From a virus, in the IMG/VR virus record IMGVR_UViG_3300042453_001967, positions 1 through 64,000 of that record: a DNA stretch of 64,000 bases. One strand, written 5' to 3'. The position numbers were made by a program, and so were the translations under genes. This document shows, piece by piece, positions 18,943-28,331 of the stretch. Within the stretch, counting starts at the first letter, position 1; every line of letters starts with the position of its first letter. The notes beneath the pieces are model-generated. The model saw only the letters and a list, made by a program, of their open reading frames with translations, did not search any database and was not told the DNA's origin.

Positions 18943-21900
18943 TTATGAACCACATCCTTCACATTCAAATGGTGAATCATTTGGTTTAATTGATAAAACC
19001 ATTTCTTCAACATAATTACTTGTTAAGTTTGATTCTTTAACATTACTTATTTGATTTTCAACATTTGGTTTAGAAGTTGTTATATCAATACCCAACCCTT
19101 TAATTGGGTCAACAGCAGCCTTAGTTCTAAGATAGTACATTCCGGTTTTTAAACCAAGTTTCCACCCGTATAAATGAGCCGCCATAACTTTTGTTTTATT
19201 TGCGTTATCAATAAATAAATTTAATGACTGAGATTGGTCGATATAAATTGACCTATTTGCCGCCATTGTTAGAATTCTTTTTTGTGACATTTCCCAAACT
19301 GTCTTATAAATTTCTTTTACATCAACAGGTATCTCGGGTATGTTTTGAACCGAACCGTTTTCCATTATTAATTTTTTCTTTATTTCATCAGACCACAAAC
19401 CTCTTTCCAACAATTCATTAACCAAATGTTTATTGATTACAATAAATTCACCACCCAATGTTCTTCTTGAATAGAGATTAGAAGTAAAAGGTTCAAAGGC
19501 TTCGTTGTTACCTAAAATTTGAGCGGTAGATGCTGTTGGCATAGGTGCAACTAATAAAGAGTTTCTTACACCATATTTGACAACATCTTTTCTTAGCGAT
19601 TTCCAATCCCATCTTCCACTTGTGTCCTTGTCTGTTTTACCCCATAACTCGTATTGGAATTGACCCTTAGATAATGGGGAACCATCAAATGAAGAGTATG
19701 CACCATTTTCAATAGCCAAGTCTTTAGACGATGTGAGAGCAGCGAAATAAATTGTTTCAAATATTTCTACTTGTAATTTGTCTGCATCCTCACTTTCAAA
19801 AGGTAATTTTAACATACAAAATACATCTGCCAATCCTTGAACACCTAAACCAACTGGTCTGTGTTTCATGTTTGAAAGTTTTGTTTCCTCAGTAGGATAA
19901 AAATTTAAATCAATAACGTTGTTTAGGTTTTTTACAACTTGATACACATATTCATATAGTAAATCGTGATTAAATTCTTTGTTGACTACGTATTTTGGTA
20001 AAGCAATTGATGCTAAATTACAAACCGCTTGTTCTTCTGGAGAAGAAAATTCTAGAATTTCAGTGCAATTAAATGTTTTTAATCCTTGTGAAATAAAAAT
20101 ATGTTCATCATTATAAATTGTTGGACAATAAACATCTTCTTTACCCACATATTCTATGGATTTTACTTTATATCCCTTTTTCGTATTATCCCGAAATTCA
20201 CGATTGTCAATGATTATGTTTTTTCTATCAAGAAACCCTATTTTTTCATTTATTTTTTGTGAGTCATTTTTATTACCAACAATTAATCTATAACAATCTT
20301 TTGTTTTGTATAGTGAATATCCACCTTTACCATTTGGTAATGACCGTTGACCTCCATTTCTTAACAATCTAATAGATGTTTGAAGACCTAAATTTTGAAA
20401 AATTAATTGAAGCTCTTTTAAAAAATCAATATTTATGTCGGCATAACTTATTTGTGTTGGCTCCCCTTTTGATTTATTTTTATTAGCTGTTCCATCAGCA
20501 AATAATAAACCCCGCAAATAAGACCATTGCGTTTCTTCATTTGAAGACCAAATCCATTCGGGTACATATCCCTTTTCAAAGAGTAATTCTTTTTTAAAAA
20601 ATTCACTAGATAATCTTTTTTTCTTTACTTTAGAAAATGAAACAACACAATCTATAAATTTACAACCTTTAGTTGAATATCTAGGTTTATACTCGTATTT
20701 TGAATATAATTTTTGAATTTTGTTTTCAATCTCTTCAACTAAATCAAAATCATTTTCCCATAAATCAAATAAAATTGATGATTTGTTTTGTGTACCATCT
20801 GATTGATATAAACCCAATAAAAAGGCCTCATCTACCATTTCTTTTGAACCAAACAATCCTTTATTAGTTTGTACTGCTATTTTATCACCTATTTTTAAAT
20901 CCTTACATTCAATACGTGTTATATTATTTCTTGAGTCAATTACAGGTATTCCATGATATGGTGTTACTTTATGTTCCATACCATTTTCTAATGTTATTTT
21001 ATAAACATCTTCATTTTCACCTCGTTTAATCATTTTGGATGATTTGACAATTTCAGAACCATTAAAAAGTTCTAATTCCACATCCATTTCACACAATTCT
21101 TTGGCTGTTAAGTAACCCTTTGTTGTCACCACTCTTTGGTCACCTGTTATACACAAATTAGATGATTTAATTGTACCTAAGTTCTTTTGGTTTGACTTGT
21201 AATTAGCAGCATCTTTATATAACATATAAGGTACCCCCGTTTCAATTTGTGCGGTCAAAATGGCATCCATTAATTTTCTAGCTTTTACGACTTTTCTTGC
21301 CTTACCTTCCTTCTCATATCTTTCATAAAGTTCAGTAAAATCTTGTGTAAATTTGTATGGGTCATCATATACGTCAGATAATCCAGGCGCCTCATCTGGT
21401 GAAAATAATGACCATTCTAAATCTTGTTCTACTCTTTTCATAAATAAGTCAGGGACCCACATCGCTAAAAACAAATCTCTGGCCCTTAATTCTTCTTTTC
21501 CATGGTTTTTTCTTAATTCAATAAACTCAAATACATCTGAGTGCCATGGTTCAAGATAAACAGCGAATGAACCGCGGCGGCGACCCCCTTGGTTAATCCA
21601 ACGAGCAACTTCATTATATGTTTTCATCATTGGTAACAAACCATCTGATTCTCCACCAGTACCTTTGATATACGCACCTTTACCTCTTACATCATGAACA
21701 TGTAAACCAATACCACCAGCCCATTTAGATATCTTCGCAACATCTTTTATTGTGTCAAATAAACCATCAATGTCATCACCTTTATTACCAATCAAGAAAC
21801 AGGACGACATTTGTGGTCTGTGTGTTCCTGCGTTAAATAAAGTAGGTGTTGCGTGTGTGTAATAATGTTGTGATAAATCATCATAAATTCTTAAAGCGGT

Positions 21901-22452
21901 CTCTATGTCATTATTACAAATACCAACAGCAACTCTCATGTACATGTATTGTGGTCTTTCAACAATACGATTACCAATCTTTAGTAGATATGAACGTTCT
22001 AATGTTTTAAACCCAAAATAATCAAAATCAAAATCTCTTTCTTGAATAATCGCACCATCTAAAACATCCTTATATTGTTGAACAAAATTATAGGTTTCAT
22101 TTGAAATTAATGAAGATTCCTTATTTGTTTTCGGTTCAACAAATGAATGTAATTCCTTGATTGAATGTGAGAATTTTTTTGGTGTAGTTTTATGTAAATT
22201 AGATACTGCCAATCTACCGGCTAATTTTGCGTAATCTGAGTGAGAGGTGACAAGAGATGCAGCGGTTTCTGCTGCTAAAATATCTAACTCTGTTGTTGAT
22301 ATACCGTCATAAATACCTTGTGTCACTTTAAGGGTTATCAATGTTGGGTCAACATATTCAAGATTTAAATCATCGCAAAAATTTTGAATTCTTCTTGTAA
22401 TTTTGTCATATCTCATTTCTTCCAATGAGCCATCTCTTTTTTTAACTTTCAT
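18943..22452 (-). CDS. nrdA: Ribonucleoside-diphosphate reductase large subunit (class I) containing an intein
   Basis: The precursor has 1169 residues; removing the 362-residue intein leaves about 807, a normal NrdA length. An ATP-cone-like N-terminus (KKRDGSLEEMRYDKITRRIQ) precedes the catalytic barrel. Conserved parts include MSSCFLIGN (Cys218, first redox cysteine), SSNL-C (radical cysteine, at the intein site), AVCNLASIAL (second redox cysteine) and the C-terminal CEGC pair for thioredoxin- or glutaredoxin-type re-reduction. It reduces ribonucleoside diphosphates to deoxyribonucleotides together with NrdB, encoded 11 bp upstream. A strong terminator follows. Phages use this enzyme to feed genome replication. 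Activity depends on intein splicing because the intein sits at the catalytic cysteine. Confidence 0.95.
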   Translation of the reverse strand: MKVKKRDGSLEEMRYDKITRRIQNFCDDLNLEYVDPTLITLKVTQGIYDGISTTELDILAAETAASLVTSHSDYAKLAGRLAVSNLHKTTPKKFSHSIKELHSFVEPKTNKESSLISNETYNFVQQYKDVLDGAIIQERDFDFDYFGFKTLERSYLLKIGNRIVERPQYMYMRVAVGICNNDIETALRIYDDLSQHYYTHATPTLFNAGTHRPQMSSCFLIGNKGDDIDGLFDTIKDVAKISKWAGGIGLHVHDVRGKGAYIKGTGGESDGLLPMMKTYNEVARWINQGGRRRGSFAVYLEPWHSDVFEFIELRKNHGKEELRARDLFLAMWVPDLFMKRVEQDLEWSLFSPDEAPGLSDVYDDPYKFTQDFTELYERYEKEGKARKVVKARKLMDAILTAQIETGVPYMLYKDAANYKSNQKNLGTIKSSNLCITGDQRVVTTKGYLTAKELCEMDVELELFNGSEIVKSSKMIKRGENEDVYKITLENGMEHKVTPYHGIPVIDSRNNITRIECKDLKIGDKIAVQTNKGLFGSKEMVDEAFLLGLYQSDGTQNKSSILFDLWENDFDLVEEIENKIQKLYSKYEYKPRYSTKGCKFIDCVVSFSKVKKKRLSSEFFKKELLFEKGYVPEWIWSSNEETQWSYLRGLLFADGTANKNKSKGEPTQISYADINIDFLKELQLIFQNLGLQTSIRLLRNGGQRSLPNGKGGYSLYKTKDCYRLIVGNKNDSQKINEKIGFLDRKNIIIDNREFRDNTKKGYKVKSIEYVGKEDVYCPTIYNDEHIFISQGLKTFNCTEILEFSSPEEQAVCNLASIALPKYVVNKEFNHDLLYEYVYQVVKNLNNVIDLNFYPTEETKLSNMKHRPVGLGVQGLADVFCMLKLPFESEDADKLQVEIFETIYFAALTSSKDLAIENGAYSSFDGSPLSKGQFQYELWGKTDKDTSGRWDWKSLRKDVVKYGVRNSLLVAPMPTASTAQILGNNEAFEPFTSNLYSRRTLGGEFIVINKHLVNELLERGLWSDEIKKKLIMENGSVQNIPEIPVDVKEIYKTVWEMSQKRILTMAANRSIYIDQSQSLNLFIDNANKTKVMAAHLYGWKLGLKTGMYYLRTKAAVDPIKGLGIDITTSKPNVENQISNVKESNLTSNYVEEMVLSIKPNDSPFECEGCGS
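20068..21153 (-). mobile_element. Intein with LAGLIDADG homing endonuclease inserted at the NrdA radical cysteine
   Basis: The intein comprises residues 434-795 of the precursor (362 aa). It begins with Cys434 (CITGDQRVVTTKGYL). Block B has T497-x-x-H500 (HKVTPYHG). Two LAGLIDADG-like motifs with their acidic residues are at FLLGLYQSDG (544-553) and LRGLLFADGT (646-655). It ends GLKTFN followed by extein Cys796 (CTEILEF). Rejoining gives SSNL-CTEI, the normal NrdA sequence around the thiyl-radical cysteine (E. coli C439). The penultimate residue is Phe, not the usual His. The endonuclease motifs look intact, so it may still be mobile. Confidence 0.93.
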
Positions 22453-22463
22453 ATCTTTAAATT

Positions 22464-23441
22464 TTAAAAATCAACATCATCAAATGAACCACTCATATCC
22501 TCAATGGATGTAACAGTATTCACACCCGCTTTTTGATATTCAGCAACTCTTTTTTCAAAGAAATTAGTTTTACCTTGAAGTGCGATATTTTGCATAAAAT
22601 CAAAAGGGTTCTCAACATTATATACTTTAGAACAATTTAAAGAAACTAATAGTCTATCTGTAACAAATTCCAAATATTGAGACATTAGGTCAGAATTCAT
22701 CCCAATTAATCTAACAGGTAATGCCTCAAGAATAAATTCTTTTTCTACTTCTAAAGCACCACATATGATTTCTTTTATTTTCTTTTCAGACAATTTATTT
22801 TGAATATGTTGATTGTATAGATGACAAGCAAAGTCACAGTGCATACCTTCGTCTCTTGAGATTAATTCATTTGAGAAAGTTAGACCGGGCATTAATCCAC
22901 GTTTTTTCAACCAAAAAATTGAACAAAATGAACCCGAAAAGAATATACCTTCAACAGCGGCAAAAGCAATTAATCTTTCAACAAACGAATCGGAGTTAAT
23001 CCACTTTATTGCCCATTCCGCTTTCTTTTTAATTGCCGGAATAGTTTCAATCGCATTGAATAATTTATTTTGTTCCTGTTTGTCTTTAATATAAGTGTCA
23101 ATTAACAACGAATAGGTTTCACTATGAATATTTTCCATCATAATTTGAAAACCATAAAACATTTTCGCTTCAGTGTATTGAACTTCATTAACAAAATTCA
23201 TCGCTAAATTTTCATTAACAATACCATCAGATGCAGCAAAAAACGCCAAAACATGTTTTACGAAATGTTGTTCATCTTCGTTTAATTTATTTTCCCAATC
23301 ATAGATATCATCCTTTAAATCTATTTCTTCCGCGGTCCAAAAACAAGCCTGTTGTTGTTTATAAAGCCTCCAAATGTCATGATATTCAATTGGAAAAAGG
23401 ACAAAGCGGCCCGGATTTTCTTGTAAAATCTTTTCTTTCAT
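22464..23441 (-). CDS. nrdB: Ribonucleoside-diphosphate reductase small subunit (class I)
   Basis: The protein has 325 residues with the ferritin-like di-iron fold. Predicted metal ligands are all present: D72 (SDGIVNEN), E103 and H106 (MENIHSETY), E164 (AAVEGIFF), and E198 and H201 (RDEGMH). Y110 in [10 protein letters not shown] matches the radical tyrosine. The motif order and spelling ([17 protein letters not shown]) resemble the eukaryote/T4-like R2 branch. The C-terminus ends SFDDVDF, an acidic-aromatic tail like those that bind the large subunit. It precedes nrdA by 11 bp on the same strand. It generates the tyrosyl radical needed by NrdA. Confidence 0.95.
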   Translation of the reverse strand: MKEKILQENPGRFVLFPIEYHDIWRLYKQQQACFWTAEEIDLKDDIYDWENKLNEDEQHFVKHVLAFFAASDGIVNENLAMNFVNEVQYTEAKMFYGFQIMMENIHSETYSLLIDTYIKDKQEQNKLFNAIETIPAIKKKAEWAIKWINSDSFVERLIAFAAVEGIFFSGSFCSIFWLKKRGLMPGLTFSNELISRDEGMHCDFACHLYNQHIQNKLSEKKIKEIICGALEVEKEFILEALPVRLIGMNSDLMSQYLEFVTDRLLVSLNCSKVYNVENPFDFMQNIALQGKTNFFEKRVAEYQKAGVNTVTSIEDMSGSFDDVDF

Positions 23442-23456
23442 AATTATAATTTTTTT

Positions 23457-24833
23457 TTAATTTGTGTTCAACATTTGATTTCTACGGATAAAAGCTTCTT
23501 TTGCTCTCGTAGCGTTGTCTTTTTGTTTCTCCTCTTTGTGTCCGAGAAGAGTTGTTTGAGATTCGGTATCAATAATCAAATATTCATTATCAAATTTACA
23601 GTTTTGCCATATAATACCGTCCTTACCTATTCTTGATTTAAGAAGGGTCATAGTTGCCATTTTGTGGTCTTTTTGTTCAATAGTTTTACCTATCGATAGA
23701 ATCACGTGAGCAATTTGAGCTTTTTTAATTGAACCACCCATTTGGTCACTATTAACCACTTCTGATGAAATAGATTCCCTATTACCTTGAGTAGCGGTCC
23801 ATATTACTAAATTAAATTCATTTGTCATAGATTCTAAACTTCTCATTACGGAACCCTCACCTTTCCATTCATCCCCATATTGTGATTTTTCTGGTGATAT
23901 ACAATCAACGTAATCAATTATCAATAAGTCTATTTTTTTTCCTTCAGATAATCTTTTTCTAATTCTTGTTTTTATTTCAGAAATGGTAACAGAATCACTT
24001 GGTAATTTTAACAAATCAAGACTCCCCTTACTGTTTGTACTTTTTTCTAAAACAGCATTTTTTACCAATTCTTTATTATCCGGTTGTTCATCTGGTGAAA
24101 CACCCGACCATATGGTATAATGTTTACGTTTAATGACATCTGTACTATCCTCAAAAAATACTTGAAGTACATTGAAACCGTAGTTATATGCAGTGTTAGC
24201 AAATAAAGTTAATAATGTCGATTTCCCTGTACCTGTTGGTGCTAATACTACACCTAATTCACCTATACCTAAACCACCTTTAAGTACACTGTCTAAACCA
24301 CTGATACCAGTTGGTATGGGGCACCTATTATCCTTTTCTAACGCTTGGTCAATGTTTTGAAAAACATCGACGGTCTCATCGGGCGGTAGACCAACTCTAA
24401 GTGCTTTCTGTATTATCCCCTCAATTTTATGATATTCTTGAAATGCCCCGTTTTCAATAATAGTATTGACATGTTTAATCTCTTTTTTGAGATTTTGTTG
24501 TTTACAAAAATTTAACGCCTCTTCTTGGACCATAGGGTCCTCTTTGGTGTTATCCATTAAATCTTGTATCGTATCAAGATGGACTCTAGCAGATTCTTGA
24601 GAACCATACTCCATCACAATTGTCTGTGATAAACTCTGATAATCAGGAATTTTATTATATTTTTGATAATACTCTTTAATGTGTTGGGTAATGTATTTAA
24701 ATGATTGATTGTCAAAGTATTTGCTTTCAATTACATCAATAATTTGTTCTCCATATTTTTTGTTTTCGATAATTGCTTTTAAAAGTGTTTGTTGAAATGA
24801 TGCTCCTAGAAATCCAAAATTTTTTTCTGACAT
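23457..24833 (-). CDS. Replicative DNA helicase, DnaB/T4 gp41-like
   Basis: The protein has 458 residues. Its C-terminal RecA-like domain has a Walker A motif APTGTGKST (K204), a Walker B region KIDLLIIDYVDCI, and later WTATQGNRES and GGSIKKAQIAHVI, all typical of DnaB-family hexameric helicases. The N-terminal 150 residues are helical, as in gp41-type helicases. It unwinds the replication fork 5'-3' and would work with the polymerase and a primase; no primase is seen in this window. It lies between a small unknown gene and nrdB, closely packed (about 13-15 bp gaps). Confidence 0.92.
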   Translation of the reverse strand: MSEKNFGFLGASFQQTLLKAIIENKKYGEQIIDVIESKYFDNQSFKYITQHIKEYYQKYNKIPDYQSLSQTIVMEYGSQESARVHLDTIQDLMDNTKEDPMVQEEALNFCKQQNLKKEIKHVNTIIENGAFQEYHKIEGIIQKALRVGLPPDETVDVFQNIDQALEKDNRCPIPTGISGLDSVLKGGLGIGELGVVLAPTGTGKSTLLTLFANTAYNYGFNVLQVFFEDSTDVIKRKHYTIWSGVSPDEQPDNKELVKNAVLEKSTNSKGSLDLLKLPSDSVTISEIKTRIRKRLSEGKKIDLLIIDYVDCISPEKSQYGDEWKGEGSVMRSLESMTNEFNLVIWTATQGNRESISSEVVNSDQMGGSIKKAQIAHVILSIGKTIEQKDHKMATMTLLKSRIGKDGIIWQNCKFDNEYLIIDTESQTTLLGHKEEKQKDNATRAKEAFIRRNQMLNTN

Positions 24834-24846
24834 GTTTTTTTATTTT

Positions 24847-25290
24847 TTATAATTCATAATTTAAATACGTTGTTTCCAAATCTTTAGAAGATAATACGTT
24901 TGTTAGTTCTGATAAATATCTTTTAAGATATGGACGAATATCCACAGTATACCTTACCTTCGGGTGATAATAGTTAGCCGGAAACATACTTCTGATAAAT
25001 ACTTCATCACCTAACTTAATTTCCAAAACAAAGTACTCTTGAGTACTGTCTAATTTAGTTTCGGAGTCATCCGAATCGTAAAAAAAATCCATGTTATCGT
25101 ATAGATAATCCATAGTTTTTATTTTTAAATCTTCACCAATTTCATCGCAAATATTTTTTACAATGTAGTATAAATCCATAGAATGGCGAATCTGTGGATT
25201 GTATTCTCTTACGTTGAAAAACCTTTGACATACGATATTGTTTTCAAGTGTAAGTAGAAATTCGAATTTTAATAGTTCTTGATTATTCAT
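24847..25290 (-). CDS. Small acidic protein of unknown function in the replication cluster
   Basis: The protein has 147 residues and starts MNNQELLKFEFLLTLENNIV. It is acidic and mixed alpha/beta, with no cysteine cluster or nucleotide-binding motif. I do not recognise the family. Its start overlaps the stop of the FEN/RNase H-like gene by 8 bp, and the helicase gene follows 13 bp later, so it is almost certainly co-expressed with replication genes. A helicase loader or accessory role is possible from position only. Confidence 0.6.
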   Translation of the reverse strand: MNNQELLKFEFLLTLENNIVCQRFFNVREYNPQIRHSMDLYYIVKNICDEIGEDLKIKTMDYLYDNMDFFYDSDDSETKLDSTQEYFVLEIKLGDEVFIRSMFPANYYHPKVRYTVDIRPYLKRYLSELTNVLSSKDLETTYLNYEL

Positions 25291-26305
25291 TTGTTTTGAT
25301 TTTAATTGTTTTTTTATTTTTTTCTTTTCTTGTTAATCTTAAAAATGGGTTTAAAAATTTTATCCATGCATCATCCGATTTTGGTAGTAGTAAAAATAAT
25401 CCATCCTCAATCATCATCTTCATTGTGTTTTTATATGAACGACCCTCTGAATCCATATAATCATCCACTAATAAAGATATTGATTCTTTAGCGTCTTCGG
25501 TTAAAAATGGGGAATCAAGACTAACTATTTTTTCATTAACTTGAAAAAACTCCTCTCCCAAAACACCGTATTTAGTGACACCAGTTATAAAATTAGTTAT
25601 TGACTTGTTATGTTTATCATTTTCAAACAAATCATTAAATTTATTTCTTATGTATTCTAATGTTAATTGTCTTTCTTTTAATTCAGGAACAGCATTTACC
25701 AATTTTGTGATTCCTAAACTTTTTATTCCCGCGATATTATCGGATTTATCACCACATATCATTTTAACAAATTTAACATTTTCAATCAAAATTTCTTCTT
25801 GTTCGTATGTAAACATATCATTTTGTTGATAAAATTTACTATACGATGGATTATATATCCTTGTTTTTTCAGAAACTAATTGAGTAAGGTCACCATCCCC
25901 TGAAAAAATAATCTTATTTTCATTTGGTGAATTTTGAACATAATACGCAATCGAATCATCACTTTCACAATATTCATATTCACCTTGTCTAACATATAGG
26001 TCTTCTAAATATTGTTTTATCCTATTCCTTTCTCTTGTGTATGAATTTAATTCTTCTTCTGTCCTAATTCTAATCCTTCTATTTTGTTTATATTGGTGAT
26101 AAAAACCTCTTCTAGTTTGTGAGCCGTTTTCTCCATCCCAAAAAACAACTACTTTATCTAAATGATGTTTATCAATAAAGATACGGATAGTATTGATGAA
26201 ATGATATATTCCACCAATATGTTCCCCTTTATGAAAATGATTTTTTAGTGCAAAAAACCCGATTGTTAGTAAATTATCACCATCTACTAATAATACATTA
26301 GACAT
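25283..26305 (-). CDS. 5'-3' exonuclease/flap endonuclease, T4 RNase H-like
   Basis: The protein has 340 residues with the FEN/PIN-like acidic motif series: LLVDGDNL near the N-terminus, VVFWDGENGSQTRRGFYHQY (FEN-type D and helical-arch Arg/Tyr), ESDDSIAYYV, FSGDGDLTQLV, and ICGDKSDNIAGIKSLGITKL (helix-hairpin-helix-like DNA contact). In T4, the rnh product removes RNA primers and 5' flaps during lagging-strand synthesis. The lysine-rich C-terminus (RKEKNKKTIKIK) could bind DNA or partner proteins. It is in the replication cluster, immediately after the UvsX gene. Confidence 0.9.
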   Translation of the reverse strand: MSNVLLVDGDNLLTIGFFALKNHFHKGEHIGGIYHFINTIRIFIDKHHLDKVVVFWDGENGSQTRRGFYHQYKQNRRIRIRTEEELNSYTRERNRIKQYLEDLYVRQGEYEYCESDDSIAYYVQNSPNENKIIFSGDGDLTQLVSEKTRIYNPSYSKFYQQNDMFTYEQEEILIENVKFVKMICGDKSDNIAGIKSLGITKLVNAVPELKERQLTLEYIRNKFNDLFENDKHNKSITNFITGVTKYGVLGEEFFQVNEKIVSLDSPFLTEDAKESISLLVDDYMDSEGRSYKNTMKMMIEDGLFLLLPKSDDAWIKFLNPFLRLTRKEKNKKTIKIKTNE

Positions 26306-26331
26306 TTATCATTATTCTAATTGTTAAACAA

Positions 26332-27333
26332 TCAAGATTCATCTGAATCTTCTTCAAAAGTAACTGAGTCTTTTAACTCAAAATCGACCCCACCAATTTT
26401 TTCTTTCCAAAAGTTAGAATATTCTTTTTTATATTTTTCTAACGATTCTTTAGTATCAGGGATATATCCATTATGGACAACAATTACTTTTCCATCTTTA
26501 AATCCCAAACCATTAACGTGATTCTTAATTATTGATATCTTTGTTCTAATGGCATATGTAATTTTTCTACCGTCTTTTACCGCATCAATATGATTGATTC
26601 CCGATTTTTTCTGATTACCAAACAAGAAAACCAACGCAGATGCCAACCAAAGAGCCTCTCCACCTTTTGCTTTAATTTCTGGTTGACCAAAAGGATTATC
26701 AGGTAATTCAACCCATGGTTGGTTAACCACAACCATTGTTATATAATATGAATTTTCTGAGGAAGGATAGTCTTCTTTTTTTGACTTAGTAATTCTCGCA
26801 TGTATTCCCATTCCAATTTTATCTGACAATACACTGGCGTTATGTTGTTTTCCTCCTTTACCTTCAAAGGTCATTTTACATGGAATCGAACCTATCGAAT
26901 CCCAACAAAATAATATATTTCTTGGGATATCACCATTTTCATGAGCATCTATAATCTCATTAACAAAATCAGTTGCTTGTTCAATATACTCAAAAGAATC
27001 ATTAAAAATGAAATCTCCCGACCATTCACCGTTTTTATCTTTTTCCGCTTGAAGTCCCAATTCAACAGCGTGTTCCCATTTCCATTTTCTTTCAGTGATG
27101 ACAAAAACAACCAAATCACCTCTTCTTTGAGCATCAACCGCGGACAATATCATTGCGGTTGTCTTTGATGAATTAGTGTGACCTAAAAACATGTTTATAT
27201 TACCCATAACAGGACCCGGTAAACCACACGCGTCATTGAAGGTTTCACCACAATAATAAAATTTCTCTTCTTTGTATTTTGTTTTAGAAGAAAATTTTGA
27301 AATATAATCGAATTCTTTTTTCTTAATTGGCAT
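26332..27333 (-). CDS. uvsX: UvsX-like recombinase (RecA family)
   Basis: The protein has 333 residues. The Walker A loop is GHTNSSKT (51-58, K57), followed by an ATPase core with VVFVITERKWKWEHAVELGL and NILFCWDSIGSIP (Walker B-like strand). ITMVVVNQPW and AKGGEALWLASALVF fit the L1/L2 and later core of UvsX and RecA proteins. The acidic tail (EEDSDES) is typical of these recombinases. UvsX forms filaments on single-stranded DNA and drives strand exchange and recombination-dependent replication. It sits right after gp32, separated by a terminator, as expected for a module working with gp32. Confidence 0.9.
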   Translation of the reverse strand: MPIKKKEFDYISKFSSKTKYKEEKFYYCGETFNDACGLPGPVMGNINMFLGHTNSSKTTAMILSAVDAQRRGDLVVFVITERKWKWEHAVELGLQAEKDKNGEWSGDFIFNDSFEYIEQATDFVNEIIDAHENGDIPRNILFCWDSIGSIPCKMTFEGKGGKQHNASVLSDKIGMGIHARITKSKKEDYPSSENSYYITMVVVNQPWVELPDNPFGQPEIKAKGGEALWLASALVFLFGNQKKSGINHIDAVKDGRKITYAIRTKISIIKNHVNGLGFKDGKVIVVHNGYIPDTKESLEKYKKEYSNFWKEKIGGVDFELKDSVTFEEDSDES

Positions 27334-27344
27334 AATTTTTTTTT

Positions 27345-27379
27345 AAAAAAGATGCCCACACGACAATTGTGTGGGCATC
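27345..27379 (-). terminator. Rho-independent terminator after the gp32-like gene
   Basis: An 11-bp perfect stem (27351-27361 with 27369-27379) with a 7-nt loop is followed in the minus direction by six T. It lies 17 nt beyond the gp32-like stop. It would cap a gp32 monocistronic message and partly shield uvsX. Confidence 0.88.
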
Positions 27380-27395
27380 ATATTAGTGATTTTAA

Positions 27396-28253
27396 TTAAA
27401 ATGGTAGTTCGTCGTCTTCAGTAAAACCTTCTTGTGGGTCAACATAATCAGACTCTTGTGTTTGTGGTTGTTCTGTTTTATTAGAACCCCCGATTTTTTC
27501 TTCACCTGAAGATGTGGACACCCACTTACCTGTAACGCTGTCCCATTTCGGGTTTTGGTCAGTTGCGACCATTTCCAAATATTCTTCTGGTTTTTTGGAG
27601 TAAACATCAGACCAAATCAAAGGGTCGTTAATCCAAGAATCCGCAACTGATTTATCTTCATGCAATGGACTTGGGTCCTCGGGGATAATCTGAGTAATTG
27701 TGGTATAATCCCTACCATTACCTGCTTTTGAAAGGTTCAGATTCAAAATCAAATCTCGTCCTTTTAATGGGTCGGTAATATCACCTTTGTTCCTAAATAA
27801 AGGAATCAATTTATCATAAACACCTTCACTTTTTGTGTTATACTTAAAACGCCAAAATTTTACACCATCCTGTTCATTATCTCTATCAATCAATTTAACG
27901 ATAAAGAATTTGCGAGAACGATATTGACGAGCAAGTACTTTATCGGATTCAACTCCTGATGCCATTAAACCTTCACGAACTTCATCCAATGGAGAACGTT
28001 TTCCTTCTTGTTTTGGGTCATAAAGTTTAACCCAGTCTCCATTTACTTGGATTTCATGAAAAAAGACCTCTACAAAAGGTGAACCATCTTTCGCGGGAAG
28101 AATCCTAATTCTTTTTTCTTGACTACGAATACCTTTAGGTAAAACGGTAGTGAAGTATTTTTTCATCCTGTCTTCTTGAGACATTCCAACGGTGCCACTT
28201 GTGGCTTGTTTGTTTTTTTCGTACTGTGCTAGTACTGCTTCTAATGTTGACAT
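27396..28253 (-). CDS. Single-stranded DNA-binding protein, T4 gp32-like
   Basis: The protein has 285 residues. It has the gp32 order: a basic N-terminus for cooperative binding, an OB-fold core (KRIRILPAKDGSPFVEVFFH, then KFFIVKLIDRDNEQDGVKFW, then GRDLILNLNLSKAGNGRDYT), and an acidic, Gln/Ser-rich linker ending EDDELPF. No cysteine ligand cluster is seen, so it lacks the zinc site of T4 gp32. The end resembles the DDDIPF tip of bacterial SSB. It coats single-stranded DNA and recruits replication and recombination partners. It has its own strong promoter and terminator, as expected for an abundant protein. A short A-rich leader precedes the ATG. Confidence 0.9.
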   Translation of the reverse strand: MSTLEAVLAQYEKNKQATSGTVGMSQEDRMKKYFTTVLPKGIRSQEKRIRILPAKDGSPFVEVFFHEIQVNGDWVKLYDPKQEGKRSPLDEVREGLMASGVESDKVLARQYRSRKFFIVKLIDRDNEQDGVKFWRFKYNTKSEGVYDKLIPLFRNKGDITDPLKGRDLILNLNLSKAGNGRDYTTITQIIPEDPSPLHEDKSVADSWINDPLIWSDVYSKKPEEYLEMVATDQNPKWDSVTGKWVSTSSGEEKIGGSNKTEQPQTQESDYVDPQEGFTEDDELPF

Positions 28254-28277
28254 AATTTTTTGTTTTTAATTGTATCT

Positions 28278-28309
28278 AAAATATACGTAATAAAAATCAA
28301 ATTTCAAAA
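28278..28309 (-). promoter_or_regulatory. Early promoter of the gp32-like gene, Bacteroidota type
   Basis: In the gene direction it reads TTTTG (28309-28305), a 19-nt spacer, then TATATTTT (28285-28278), matching the Bacteroidota -33 TTTG/-7 TAnnTTTG form. The predicted start lies near 28271, leaving a short A-rich leader. The same element with the same spacer precedes the polymerase gene. Confidence 0.7.
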
Positions 28310-28331
28310 CGTTATCAATTTTTTTTTGTAT

